Made by a program: the position numbers and the translations under genes. 64,000 bases of DNA from Eustoma russellianum. Its lineage: Eukaryota > Streptophyta > Magnoliopsida > Gentianales > Gentianaceae. Shown here piece after piece: positions 31,167-42,300 of this stretch. The number at the start of each line of letters is the position of its first letter. Within the stretch, counting starts at the first letter, position 1. The stretch spans positions 28,368,838 to 28,432,837 of the forward strand of contig AP025055.1 in NCBI GenBank assembly GCA_036186865.1, written 5' to 3'. The notes beneath the pieces were generated by a model, which worked only from the letters and a program-made list of their open reading frames with translations, made no database searches and was not told the DNA's origin.

Positions 31167-34100
31167 ATGGATCCGAGGAGGAGCGATAGAAAGTGGATGT
31201 ACGAGAGAGTAAACAACGGGGAGTGGAGTTTTAGATTTGTTGAAGGTCTCGAAGAATTTATGGATTTTGCGACGAGTAATGAAAGTGGAACGCAGATTAG
31301 ATGTCCGTGTAAGAAATGCAAGAACCGTAAATATATGCATCCGGGTGACGTGAGGGTTCACTTATTGAAACAAGGTTTTGTGCACAATTACCATACATGG
31401 TACTGCCACGGAGAATATGAGGGGGCGTCTACATCTGCAACTGTACACGTCTTAGGGGGACCCGGTCAGGTTGATGCCGAAGAAATAGGCGAGGGATCTC
31501 ACAACCCATACGTGCAGATGGTGCAAGACGCAGCCGCCGGCGTATTTACGGGAGAGCAGTACTTACAAATACAGGATCAGGATGAACAGCCGCGTGTATT
31601 CGTGGAGGAAGATCCGAACCCTCAAGCGAGACAGTTTTTTGAGATGCTGAACGCCGCCAACACGCCGCTGTATCCCAGTTGCGGTAGTCACACACAGATG
31701 TCCATGATCGGTCGGATGACGAGCATGAAGACGGAGCACCGCATGACGGAGAGATTGTACGATGGGATGTGTCAGCTGATGAGGGAATCTCTTCCCTAAG
31801 GGAACACAATGGTCGACAGTTTTTATTCGACGAAGAAACAGCTGCAGGCGTTGGGACTGCCGGTTCAGAAGATCGATTGTTGTTCAGAGGGGTGCATCAT
31901 ATACTGGGGCATCGACGAGGATAAAGACAAGTGCAGGGTCTGTGGGACACGCAGGTGGAGAACGAACAAAAGAAACCGGAACGTGCCAAGAAAGCAATTC
32001 TACAATTTACCTCTCGCCCCTAGACTGCAGAGGCTATACGCATCCGGTTCCACAGCTAGCCAGATGAGGTGGCACGCAGAGCACTACATGAAAGACGTTG
32101 AGATGTGCCATCCATCTGACGGCGAAGCTTGGAGGACGTTCGATGCGACACATTCGGGTTTTTGTTGGAGACAAGGAACGTTAGGTTGGGTTTATGCACC
32201 GACGGGTTCAACCCGTTCGGACAGTCGGGAGAGCAGTATTCGTCGTGGCCTGTAATCGTGACGCCGTACAATCTACCACCTTGGATGTGCATGAAGAAGC
32301 CATACATGTTCTTGACTGTGATCGCACCGGGGCCTAGGAATCCGAAACAAAAGATCGACCTATACCTGCAGCCATTGATACATGAGCTGAAATGGTTGTG
32401 GGAGTTTGGCATAGAGACGTTCGATGTATCAACCAAACAAAAATTCCAGCTACGCGCTGCGCTGATGTGGACCATCAGCGACTTCCTGGCTTATTCTATG
32501 TTGTCGGGTTGGAGCACAGCGGGGAAATACGCTTGCCCTTACTGCATGAAACAAGCGAAGACGATGTCCTTGAAACATGGACGTAAGATTTGCTGGTTCG
32601 ACAGCCATAGGAAGTTCCTGTCCAGACGTCATTTGTACAGAAAGAATGTGACGTCGTTCATGCCTGGCATCGTCGAGAAGGACATGAAGCACGAGCTTCT
32701 CATGGGCGCGGAGGTGTTGGAGGAGATAAACAGTTGTAGATTCGTGGGGGTCGCTGATGATCCGGACGGCAGTCACAACGCAGACCTGGCCCGTGACTGT
32801 ATCGGGTGGAAGAAGAGAAGCATATTCTGGGAGCTTCCTATTGGAAGAGCAATATGATCCGACACAACCTGGATGTCATGCACATTGAGAAGAACGTGTT
32901 TGACAACATTTTCAATACGGTGCTGAATGTGCCTAGAAAAACGAAAGACAATTTGAAGGCACGACTTGATATGCGCGACCTGAATATGCGACCGGAGCTG
33001 CATCCCGTTGGCACATCCTACATGCCGAAGTCCTCTTACACGCTGAATGCGGAGCAGGTCAGTGCGTTGTTAGCGTGGCTGAGGACGGCTAGATTTCCTG
33101 ACGGCCATATTTTGAACCTGTCTAAGAACATCGACGTGAATAAACGCGGTTTCCACGGGATGAAGAGCCACGACTGTCACGTGTTCATGCAACGGTTGAT
33201 GTCCATTGCATTCCGCGAGCTGCTTCCAACCAATGTATGGGAAGCACTTACCGAGATGAGTCTGTTCTTCAGATGTCTTACATCCACGAGACTCCGGGCG
33301 GATGATATGTCAAGGCCAGAGGGCGAAATCCCATTGATCATTTGCAAGCTGGAAACTGTATTCCCTCCGGCCTTCTTTGATTCAATGGAACACCTGCCAG
33401 TTCATCTACCATACGAGGCATGCGTTGGTGGTCCTGTTCAGTACAGGTGGATGTATCCATTCGAGAGGTACTCTTATTTATTACGTGACGTTCTTATGTG
33501 TCTAAGCGCAAGCATTTGAACAGATATTCCCAATATGAATAGATATCTCAGGCATTTGAAGCTGAACATCAAGAACAAGGCGAAAGTCGAGGCCTCGATG
33601 TGCAATGCCTACCTGACGGAGGAAGCCTCGACCTTCGTGTCTCATTACTTCGATCCAGATGTCCCATCGAGGTGCAGAGATGTTCCCCGGAACGACGACG
33701 GTATTTCCAGATCCGGTGTCCTCCCGATATTCACACATCCGATCAGATTTCACGGACAGGGAAAGGAAATGATATTAGGGGACAGCGAGCTGAAGATTGC
33801 TCATTCTTATGTTCTGCGCAACTACCGTCAAGTCGACCGTTTCCAGAGGTATAAACGATATCCAATTTTAATTTGTAAATACCTTGCGCTACTCTATCCA
33901 TTATATTACAAAGATATACAGGGTACTCATTCGTAATTTGCTTCAGCTTGTTCGTTGATTTATTGCAACACCGTTCACCGGGTATATCGAGCGATGCAAT
34001 AAACAATGAGTTAGATGCCAAGTTTGCTGATTGGTTTAGGTGGCATGTAAGTTTACATGTTTTTCGGTTACGTGTACGTCATGTGATACGCATTTATTGC

Positions 34101-34927
34101 CCCGCTGATGTATACTTGTCATTTTACAGGCGAGCAAAGGTCATCTGGCTGACGATGAGTATGGTTACATTCTGACACCAGTAGCTGAGGGTCCATTGAA
34201 CAGAGTCACGCGCCACAATATGTGTTTTGTCAACGGTTATAGATTCCACACAGTCTCCCATGCCAGCCGAAAATCGTCGGAGAACAGCGGAGTGTGTGTC
34301 AAGCGGTATGACAATAGCCCGGACGAGGATGACTTCTACGGCTACCTTACTGACATCATTGAGCTCGAATATCCCGCATTGCCTATAAAGCGGGTGGTGC
34401 TATTCAAATGCGAATGGTACGATCCAAATCGGGAAGGTTATCATGCTGGCACAAAGGTTCACGACCGATATAAGTTGGTAGACATACACCAAGGGCGACG
34501 GTACAGAAAGTACGATCCATTCGTTTTGGCTAGTCAAGCGTCCCAGGTGTACTATCTATCGTATCCAACAACGAGGATGAATGCGAGCTCAAAAGACTGG
34601 CGAGCCGTGTGCAAAGTGAAATCGAGCAAGTTTGATGTCAGTATACAGCCAGGTTCAGATGGCATGGATGCCGCATTTCAAGAAGAAAACCCGCCCGTTC
34701 AGGATACGACACATGTTGAACTGCACAACCTCCCTCTAAATGACCCCACCGGCGGTTTCATCGAAATTCATCTCAACATACAACCGCCTAACAATATTGA
34801 ATATGTAGGCGAAGACGAATACAAGGATGAAGAGGACGACGAGCATATAGATGAAGATGAAAATGAATATGAAAATGAGGATGAAAATGAAGATGCGTAT
34901 GAGGATGCGGATGACAATGAAGATTGA
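31167..34927 (+). pseudogene. CACTA transposase, tnpD type, with one stop and two 1-base shifts
   Basis: tnpD catalyses excision and insertion of CACTA elements. The N-terminus (RKWMYERVNNGEW, CPCKKCKN, HTWYCHGE) is the transposase-associated domain. Then come the Transposase_21 core (CTDGFNPFG, PYNLPPWMC, PGPRNPKQKIDLYLQPLI, SGWSTAGKYACPYC, MIRHNLDVMHIEKNVFDNI), DUF4218 (HDCHVFMQRLMSIAFRELLP, YPFER/YLRHLKLNIKNKAKVEA) and DUF4216 (CFVNGYRFHT, DFYGYLTDIIELEYP). The end is very acidic (EDENEYENEDENEDAYED). Exons by splice sense: 31167-33467, 33543-33848, 33947-34046, 34130-34927; the first join restores the conserved YPFERYLRHLKLN. Breaks: TAA at 31797-31799, a shift near 32160-32168 before LETRNVRLG, and a shift near 32838 before YWKSNMIRHN. 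Otherwise full length. Confidence 0.9.
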
Positions 34928-35044
34928 GGTTAGTCACAATTTTTTATGTACCTCATTAGGCGAAAGTGTGTATGTGTTGATGTACTTATACACATGTATA
35001 TACATAATGTGTGTCTGTAAGTACTTTATATTTTGTATTATTTT

Positions 35045-35165
35045 TTTTCCAATACTGATGTCACCGACAAATTACCGACGAAACCTTTCGTCGCAAATTT
35101 GAAATAACGACGACACATAAAATAGCGATGGACTTTCGTCGCTAGTGCGTCGCAAAATTTTCGAC
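35045..35165. promoter_or_regulatory. Repeat array upstream of the tnpA-like gene
   Basis: CGACGAAA, TCGTCGCTA and GCGTCGC units, as in the termini, between the tnpD end and the tnpA leader. A CT-rich leader-like stretch with cggcgaaatc repeats follows (35180-35290). Confidence 0.65.
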
Positions 35166-35417
35166 TAAAAACTGAAAACCCTTCTCTTCTTCCCCATTTC
35201 TTCCCCCCGCCTCTTCTTCCCACCCCCACGGCGAAATCCCCTCTCAGACCCCCGGCAAAATCCCCTCTCCTCCCCCGGCGAAATCTCCATTTCTTCTCCG
35301 ATGACCTCCTTTCTCCGGTTAGTTTTTCTTCCTATTTCGTTTTTAATGATTTTAATTAGTTATATTTCGTTTTTAACGTTTTTAATGATTTCTTCCCCAT
35401 TTCCCTGGTTAGTTATA

Positions 35418-35745
35418 TCGGATGTGGGCAGGGGTGGGCTGTGGCGGGGGTGTTTGTTGGCGGGGATGGTGGCTGTGGGCGTGGTTGCGGGCTATGGTTG
35501 AGCCGGGGTGCGGCTGGGGTGTGGCGGGGGGTGGCTGTTGGCGGTGGGTGGGGCAGGGGGTGGCTGTTGGCGGGAGTGGGCTGTGTGCGGGGTGGGCTGT
35601 TGGCGAGAGTGGGTGGAGCGGGCGGTGGCTGTTGGCGGGAGTGAGCTGTGGGCGGTGTGGGCTATTGGCGGGAGTGGGTGGGGGCGGGTGTGGCTGTTGG
35701 CGGCATAGGGCTGTGGGCGGGGTGGGCTGTTACAGGTTATCTATA
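35418..35745 (+). repeat. G-rich minisatellite (gggctgttggcgggagtgg units)
   Basis: Degenerate repeats of ggctgttggcggg(a/g)gtgg with nearly all G on the plus strand and many GGG/GGGG runs. It lies in the probable first intron of the tnpA-like gene. It yields long Gly/Trp/Cys frames that I do not regard as genes. Confidence 0.88.
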
Positions 35746-36144
35746 ATAAGTATGTATAGGTGATGTACCGAAAAAGGGCTGTTGGTGACTAGGGTGCGTA
35801 TGCACCAAAATTGTTGTTAAGGTTGAATTAGTAGAAATGTGGTGTGCTTGGCCAATGAATGATGCATGTACAAACTGTTTTGTAAGAGGTTTGCATATGA
35901 TTTTTGGTATGATACTAGTTTGAAGTGTTTACTAAGCTCGAGAGCTGGACATACATTTGTCTTTGGAAAGGCCATTAAGGCCGGGAAACCTCCGATAAAC
36001 GAATAGGTCATGCCGAAATTTTCAAAATTATTAATATCTTGCATTAAATGTATGCAAACACTTGTCATTTTTTGGACATCTTATTTTTCTGGCCACCAAC
36101 CCTAAACTCGTTGAATGTGCCTTTTAAATTTTTCACCCTTGCAG
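35746..36144 (+). other. Probable first intron of the tnpA-like gene
   Basis: No coding signature; it ends in a T-rich tract and acceptor cttgcag at 36138-36144. The start of the intron is probably the gttag after 35320, making it about 800 bp including the minisatellite. A 5' non-coding exon near 35180-35320 is inferred. Confidence 0.45.
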
Positions 36145-36206
36145 ATCTGATAGCTAGTGAGGGTTTACCGACTCGATCTACACATGACATCTCAGGAGAG
36201 TTTAAT

Positions 36207-38095
36207 ATGTTTCTCTCTCAGCATGAGCAGCTTGGGTCGGTTTCGACCGCAGCTCTTGCTGCGGACGTAGACCTTTTAGGGTATGCCGAGAGGTCCGCAC
36301 CCCCCGATCTACGCCGCCACCCACACCCACCGGTTCAGCACCTCATCCGGCGTCTGATGCGGCATCGGACGAGGGTGTCATACAAGGGCGTCATGCCCTC
36401 CCTTGGTCATATGATACCCATACGTAAGTAATAATTTATTTTTTTAACACATTTTCAAATATATTTCACGCGTTATTTTTTCCTAACAACTTCACCTCTT
36501 TCAGGTTTGCAGAGGACTCGGGCCAGATTTCCGGTTGCATCACTCGGTCCTTCCACCTGAGGCAGGACCCAGCTGGATATGCCTGGTCCCGTGTCACCAT
36601 GCAGACACGTAGATTCTACTGGGATGAGTTTCAGGTATTCAAATTTGGTGAATTTCACTTTTTGATACGTAATCGATCATTACTTTTCTAACCACGTTTT
36701 TACTTTTCCTCCGTATAATGATTGCAGAAGGCGTACAGCTGGCCAGCTGACATCGCCCACGACGTGGAGCAGGCCTGGCGGCATAGGGCCGCCAAACGCT
36801 ACAGGGACTTCATCAACTCGCACAAGACCAAGTGGAAGCGTGACCCCAATTATGCCAGGCCTGCCTACATATCCGAGGTCACCTGGGCGGGGTGGATAGC
36901 AGGTTGGATGGACCCTGCTACCCATACCCGCAACGCCCGAAACGCGGCGAACCGGCGTAGCGGCAATGTACAGGGCCCAGCACCTGCCACACACTCAGGT
37001 GTGTCGGTTTCCCACGCCACCACGATGCGTTCTATGGTAAGTATTTTAATATTGGATTATTTAGATTCATTGATTTCATTGGATTATTTAGATTCATTGA
37101 CTTAAGTGGATTATTTACATTAATTGACTTAAGTGGATTATTTATATTCATTGATTTCTTATGTTGCGCTGTTGTTTTTTTTGGTATTCGTATATGGTTA
37201 ATTTAAGTAGTATATGTGTTCATTTGTCTTTTTCTTTTTATTTTTGCTTTGACTTGGGAGAGGCCTTTAAGGTCGGGATACCTCCAATAAACGAATAGGT
37301 CATGTCGAAATTTTTAAAATTATGGATTTCACTAACATATTTTATTTCATGCTTTCAGCAGGAGGAGACGGGGGAGTGGCCAGCCTCCTACGATCTCTTC
37401 TACAAGACGCATCGGAAGAAAGCCTCCGACGGAACGGAGGACTGGATCACGGCGAAGGCCCGCGACATCAGTGTAAGTAGACTACGATATCATTTGTTTT
37501 TTCCTTAGTTTGTTTTATTGCTAAACCCTAACAATTCTTATTCTCATTTCAGGACGAGTACAACAAACTACTCGCACTTAGGGGAGAAGAGGCCGACAAG
37601 AACCGCGCTTATTGGGATGTGGTTCGGACCGTCGGCCCTCAGAATAAGAAGAAGAGGGAGGTGTACGGGGTCGGATCAGCAGCGCCGCGATTCTTTTCCG
37701 AAGTTCTGCATGCAGGTGCTTCCTCTGAAGCCAGCACCTCCGCACCTTCTACGGCCCCAGAGAGTCTTTCGCGCCTGGAATCAGAGCATGCGGCGCTGCA
37801 GCATGAGGTGGAGACCATCAGGGCGCAACATGAGGAGAGCGTACGAGCACTGCGGTCACAGCTGACTCAGACCCAGCAGGAGCTGCAGCAGGCGCTTCAG
37901 CAGGCGGTTAAGCATGCGCAGCAGCAGACGATACAGGTGCAGCAGCAGACGATGCAGGTGCAGCAGCAGATAAACCAGCAAATCTCGCAGCTATCGCATC
38001 TCATCATCTCTATCATTTCCAGCTCCTCGCAGCCTCAGCCTCCCCCTGATGGTCACACTTCTCCGCATGATCCCCCTCCATCTTCCTCTGCATAG
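36207..38095 (+). CDS. CACTA tnpA-like protein (plant transposase Ptta/En/Spm, PF03004 type), 434 aa
   Basis: tnpA-type proteins bind subterminal repeats and aid transposition and promoter control. Exons: 36207-36423 (this exon probably begins at 36145), 36513-36634, 36728-37036, 37359-37472, 37553-38095. Phases agree and give an open frame of 434 aa from Met 36207. Conserved segments: ISGCITRSFHLRQDPAGYAW, TMQTRRFYWDEFQKAYSWPA, ISEVTWAGWIAGW, TGEWPASYDLFYKTHRKK, YWDVVRTVGPQNKKKREVYG, the order expected of the family. The C-terminus is a coiled coil with Gln-rich repeats (QQTIQVQQQTMQVQQQ) and a Ser/Pro tail. The acceptor at 36512 keeps the first coding exon in frame; one at 36504 would not. 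The true N-terminus may be longer. Confidence 0.82.
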
Positions 38096-38384
38096 TATTT
38101 CATTTTTTGATTTTTCGTACAGTCTATTTCGTTTATTGTATTGACATATTCTTTGTACTTTTGTATTTTATATGACATTTATACGGATTCTATTTCGTTT
38201 GTGTTGTTTACGAACTTCAATACGCAAGTACTGTATTTCTGTATAACATTCGTACAAATGATTTAATATACAAAATAAAATATATTATAAAAATTAAATA
38301 ATAATAAAAACTATTTAATTAATAATATATTGTATTATTTATAAATTAAAAATATTTAATATTAAATTAATATTAAATATTAAA

Positions 38385-38790
38385 TTAAAAAATAGCGACA
38401 AACCTGCGACGAAAACGAAATGTCGCAGACCGGAAATAAAAAAATAAAAAATTTAAAAATAGCGATGAAAAAATATACCGACGAAACTTTGCGACGAAAT
38501 AATATGTCGCAGAAAGGAAATAAAAAAATAAAAAATTATAAAATAGCGACGAAAAAAATACACCGACGAAACAACGACGGCAATAACAGGTCGCAGAACT
38601 GACAGATTTCTGTCGCAACTGTGCGACGAAACACGGACGAAATAGTTTCGTCCCAATATAGCGATGCTTCACCGATGAAATTCACTTTGCGACAAGCCGT
38701 ATCGCGACCTACTGTTTTCGTCGCTATTTCGTCGCTATATGCCTGTAGCGACGAAATAGCGACGAGTTTTGTCTGTCGCTATATCTCTTT
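38385..38790. repeat. CACTA right subterminal repeat array
   Basis: Dense tagcgacgaa, ccgacgaaac and cgtcgcta units up to 10 bp from the right terminus, mirror of the left array. Confidence 0.88.
38718..38765. repeat. Perfect 20-bp inverted repeat in the right subterminal array
   Basis: TCGTCGCTATTTCGTCGCTA (38718-38737) is followed after 8 bp by its exact reverse complement (38746-38765). Each arm holds two copies of the TAGCGACGA motif. Confidence 0.95.
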
Positions 38791-38801
38791 TTTTTGTGGT
38801 G
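38789..38801 (-). repeat. CACTA right terminal inverted repeat
   Basis: tttttttgtggtg; reverse complement begins CACCACAAA like the left end. Confidence 0.93.
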
Positions 38802-38804
38802 GTC

Positions 38805-39451
38805 TTGTTTTAAGCCTATGTGACTTATAAGCTCTGTTATTTTATTTTGGAGTCCTTTTAATAGCTTGTATAATATTGTGGTATGATAAAACCGACTAAT
38901 AAGTTGTTTTGTTGTGTTAAAATCTTGTCGAGTTTTATGGAAGGAACTTTCTCTTAAGAAGAAACTAAGATTTTGACTGCATGACCAGTCATCGGTATTT
39001 AAAGCATATCTCAACCTACACACATTGGATTGACGTGATTTAACATCAGGTTCAACCTCTAGAAGTCAAGAATCTGCGTAAAAAATCAGTCAAGATTTCA
39101 TATTGCACATGGCTCAAGGGTGGTTTTACCGTTCTTGACAACCATACACGGCAATTTTGAGGAGGAAACATTAGAACAAAAAAAAAAGATTATTTCTTGC
39201 GTGCCCCAAGAACGCATCAATTTTGTATCAGAGCTCGGGTTTCCTTGTTCGAATTCTCTTTTTCCATTTGGTCATCTCATCATATTCATACACCGTCCAC
39301 AGAGAAAAAAAATTTATGTCCACGCAGCATCCATTCAAACCGTCCGCGTACACATACATGCATAAACCCTAATTGTGTCCACATCCGTTTCTTGAATTAT
39401 CTTCTTGACTAACTTGAAATTTTTATATAGTTTCTTGTATGCTAAACTGCA
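38805..39451. other. Non-coding flank with an isolated primer-site-like motif
   Basis: No gene. At 39221-39234 the sequence ttttgtatcagagc differs by one base from the tRNA-iMet primer site (TGGTATCAGAGC) and is followed by tcgggtttcc, as in Copia leaders. No flanking LTR pair was found, so it may be a scrap of an old Copia leader. Confidence 0.4.
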
Positions 39452-39968
39452 TGTGAAATTTCACTATAATTCAACTTGATTCAATGGCCTATTTCAACAA
39501 TAATAAGATTCAAACAAGAAATGACAACTAGAGAGCAAGAAAACCAGAAATTCTAGAGAAGAAACGAGGCAATTTTATTGAACAAGAAAGAGGGAAAAAC
39601 CAAAACTAGTTCAACAACCTTAACCACTCCTTTTAAAGAAGAAAACACGTAAAATTACTAAAACGCCCTCAACTGATTCCTCCATCTATTACAAATTCAA
39701 AGGACAAAACAATCATTTCTCCTCTATTTCAAACGTTCACGCCTTGTATTGCTTGTTCCTCTTTCAGCTGTGTCAGCCTCCTTCGATATTTGCGGGTTCA
39801 CTACGCTCACTCTTGTGCGCTTTTCTTTCTCTCACATTCCCAACTAATCATCCCAATCTTTGATTGCTCAATTCATCCAATAATTGTTGTTCTATTTCCC
39901 ATAGAACGACAAGTTGGGTCACCATCTTGATCTTACAAGCTACTAGCTGCATCTGCAGATTCTTTAAC
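39452..39968 (-). repeat. Old Copia 3' LTR (about 517 bp)
   Basis: It begins TGTGAAATTTCACTATAATT and ends cagattctttaac. It keeps the uninterrupted sequence cctatttcaacaataataag, which is the empty-site equivalent of the hAT insertion in the other LTR. Confidence 0.88.
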
Positions 39969-40310
39969 GCCCCCCTCAAACTCAGCTTGGAGTATATGTT
40001 ATGGACTCCCAAAGCTTCAATTAAGAAATTCAACCTCTTTGTCTCAAGGGCTTTTTGTGAACAAATCTGCCAGCTGTAGATCAGTTTTTATTGGCATCAA
40101 TTTGATCAACCCTTCTTGCAGCTTATCTCGTACTACATGGAGGTCAATCTTAATGTGCTTTGTACGTTCATACAAAACTTAATTTTTAGCAATGTAAATA
40201 GCGCTCTTGCAATCACAGAATATCTCTACTGGCCTCTGAACCTCAAGACCTAGATCCTTCGTTAAATATCTGATCCACGGATCTTCACGTATAGCCATAG
40301 ACATATCTCG

Positions 40311-40982
40311 CTATTCTGCTTCAGCAGAAGATCTTGAAACTGTGGTCTGTTTCTTGGCTCTCCATGAGGTCACGACATCTCCTAAAAATACACAATAAAA
40401 TGTAATGGACCTCCTAGTCTCTTTGCATCCTCCCCAATCTGCATCCATAAAATCTTTCAATTGGAGATCACCCTGTCTTGGAAACAGCAAGCCTTGCCCT
40501 ATTGTGCCCTTGATGAACCTCAGAACTCTATGAGCAGCCTTCAAATGGTTTTCAATGGAACAGTCTAAGAATTAACTTAGCTGTTGTACAGAAAAGCCTA
40601 TGTCAGACCTGGTAACGGTCAGATATATAAGCTTACCAATAAGCTTCCTGTACTATGGTTTATCTGACAGCTTTAGTGAATCATCATGAGTCAAGCTAAG
40701 ATGAGTCTCCATGAGGCTCTTTACTAGTTCAGATTCTAAGAAACTTGCCTGTTCCAGTAACTCAATGGCGTACTTCCTCTGATTAATATGAATTCCTCCA
40801 TTAGTTTTGGCTACCTCAATGCCAAGAAAGAATCTTAAGTCTCCAATGTCTTTAATCTTAAACATGTGGTGAAGAGACTGTTTCACCTCCTGGATAGCTC
40901 CCTCATAATCACAAGTCACAATTATGTCATCAACATAAACTAGGAGAATGAGAAGAGAAGACTCCACTGGTATGGTGAACAA
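40311..40982 (-). pseudogene. Old Copia RNase H and RT C-terminal half
   Basis: The minus-strand frame 40982-40653 reads LLILLVYVDDIIVTCDYEGA with an intact catalytic YVDDI, then HHMFKIKDIGDLRFFLGIEV and INQRKYAIELLEQASFL. Frame 40544-40311 gives AHRVLRFIKGTIGQGLLF, DFMDADWGGCKETRRSI and VSRSSAEAE, i.e. RNase H blocks 1 and 2. The sequence between them (LIGKLIYLTVTRSDIGFS-like near 40640-40560) lies in another frame with stops. The normal RNase H core DADW and SSAEAE are both visible. Not functional because of breaks. Confidence 0.85.
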
Positions 40983-41420
40983 GGTGTAGTCTGACTAGGA
41001 TTGAGTGAACCCTTGATCAATAAGATGAGCAATCAAGGGTGCATTCAGTCCCTACTAGCCTGTTTAAGACCATAGAGAGATTTTTTAAGCTTTTGAAGAA
41101 ACTGAGGACCAGGTACTTCCAGACCTGGTGAAGGAGTCATATAGATTTTCTCATGAAGATCTCCATGGAAGAAGGCATTATTGACATATAACTGATGAAT
41201 AGGCTAGTTGTGTCTAGCTACAAGAGCAAGAACCAACCTTACTGTGGTTATCTTAGCTACAAGAGAGAAAGTGCCCTGATAATCAATTCCAAATTGCTGA
41301 TTGTATCGTTTAGCAACAAGCCTAACCTCATATCTCTCAACTGTCCCATCTGATTTGAGCACTTTATATATCCATTTGCTGTCAATGGGTTTCTTTTCGA
41401 AGGGCAATGGAACAATGGTC
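40983..41420 (-). pseudogene. Old Copia RT N-terminal half
   Basis: Frame 41407-41204 reads MPFEKKPIDSKWIYKVLKSD, then GTVERYEVRLVAKRYNQQFG and IDYQGTFSLVAKITTVRLVL, the fingers of Copia RT. Below 41204 the block A region (LYVNNAFFHGDLHEKIY) and the KSLYGLKQ-like part continue in other frames down to about 40985, with stops. The catalytic Asp of block A has apparently become Asn (V-N-N-A-F). Both changes argue for long inactivity. Confidence 0.8.
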
Positions 41421-42300
41421 CAAGTTTCATTTTCTTCTAAAGATGCAATCTCAGTTTGCCATTGCTTCCTGCCAAACAGGAGAACTACCCGCCTCCAAAT
41501 AAGAGTTAGGTTGTGTATTGGTACTTAAACTCAACACATATGCTTTGTATTTTGGAGCTAGGGATTCAAATATAATGTAATTGTGAAAAGAATGACGAGA
41601 TGTATAGTGAGAAGGTAAAGCAGAAGAAGAAACAAACACTTGGTTGCAATAATAGTCTTGTAAATAAGTGGGAGCCTACCTTGAACATTGGGGCCTACCC
41701 TCTATTTTTGATCCAGTAGTGTGAGCATCAATAGCAAGATCTTGATCCAGAATTGGTTAATCAATGACTATAATGCCAGAAGGAAGGGAGGTTGGTGAGG
41801 AAGATGATGGAGTACTAGGAGTAGAAGTAGGAGAAGCAGGAGTAGGAATAGATTGAAGAAGATAAGATGCTGCAGAAAAGGTAGGAGAAGAAGATGATGA
41901 ATAGGGTGATAAGGGAACTGGGGCTTGAGAGTGAGCTCAAGGTATATGCAAGGTGGAATGTTCAACAGGTAAATCTGAAGAAGGTAACCCATTGGGAAAG
42001 GAAATATATAGCTGAGGTGTTGGTTTTTTAGAAGGGAAAGGAGGCATGTTTTCAAAGGGAAATGTGTGCTCATGAAAAATTACATCTCTGGAAATGTAAA
42101 CAATTTTGTTGCTGAGGTCTTGAAGTATATACCCTTTGTAATATAGGACAACCCTAGAAAAACACTTTTCCTAGACTTGGAGGCAAATTTTTCTTTATGT
42201 GACTGAGTGCAGGCACCAAATGCCAAGCATCCGAAAGCTCTGGGTGGTGATATGAAGGATGTTTCTGATAGAGTAGTTGGTAAGGGGTTCAATTGTGTAG
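41421..42300 (-). pseudogene. Old Copia integrase C-terminus and Pro/Ser linker
   Basis: The 42292-42080 frame reads MNPLPTTLSETSFISPPRAF, GCLAFGACTQSHKEKFASKS and RKSVFLGLSYITKGIYFKTS, the integrase C-terminal block before the linker. The 42073-41640 part is a low-complexity Pro/Ser/Leu linker. The frame 41639-41451 (FVSSSALPSHYTSRHSFHNY, ESLAPKYKAYVLSL, EAGSSPVWQEAMAN) leads into RT. Confidence 0.75.

Larger units (their letters stand above)
28482..38801 (+). mobile_element. Complete CACTA (En/Spm) DNA transposon, 10.3 kb
   Basis: The ends are inverted: CACCACAAAAAGA at 28482 and the reverse complement CACCACAAAAAAAAGA ending at 38801. The 3-bp target duplication GTC is at 28479-28481 and 38802-38804, the CACTA rule. 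Both subterminal zones are packed with TAGCGACG/CGTCGCTA repeats. Inside are a tnpD-type transposase gene (31167-34927), a tnpA-type gene (36207-38095) and two small coiled-coil ORFs on the minus strand (29055-29384, 30215-30577). tnpD has one stop and two single-base shifts, so the element is probably no longer autonomous, though recently active by appearance. Confidence 0.95.

Noticed and set aside
35422..35763. Gly/Trp/Cys-rich ORFs in the G-rich minisatellite
   Set aside because: Composition is dictated by the repeat, three frames are open at once and no homologous pattern is visible.
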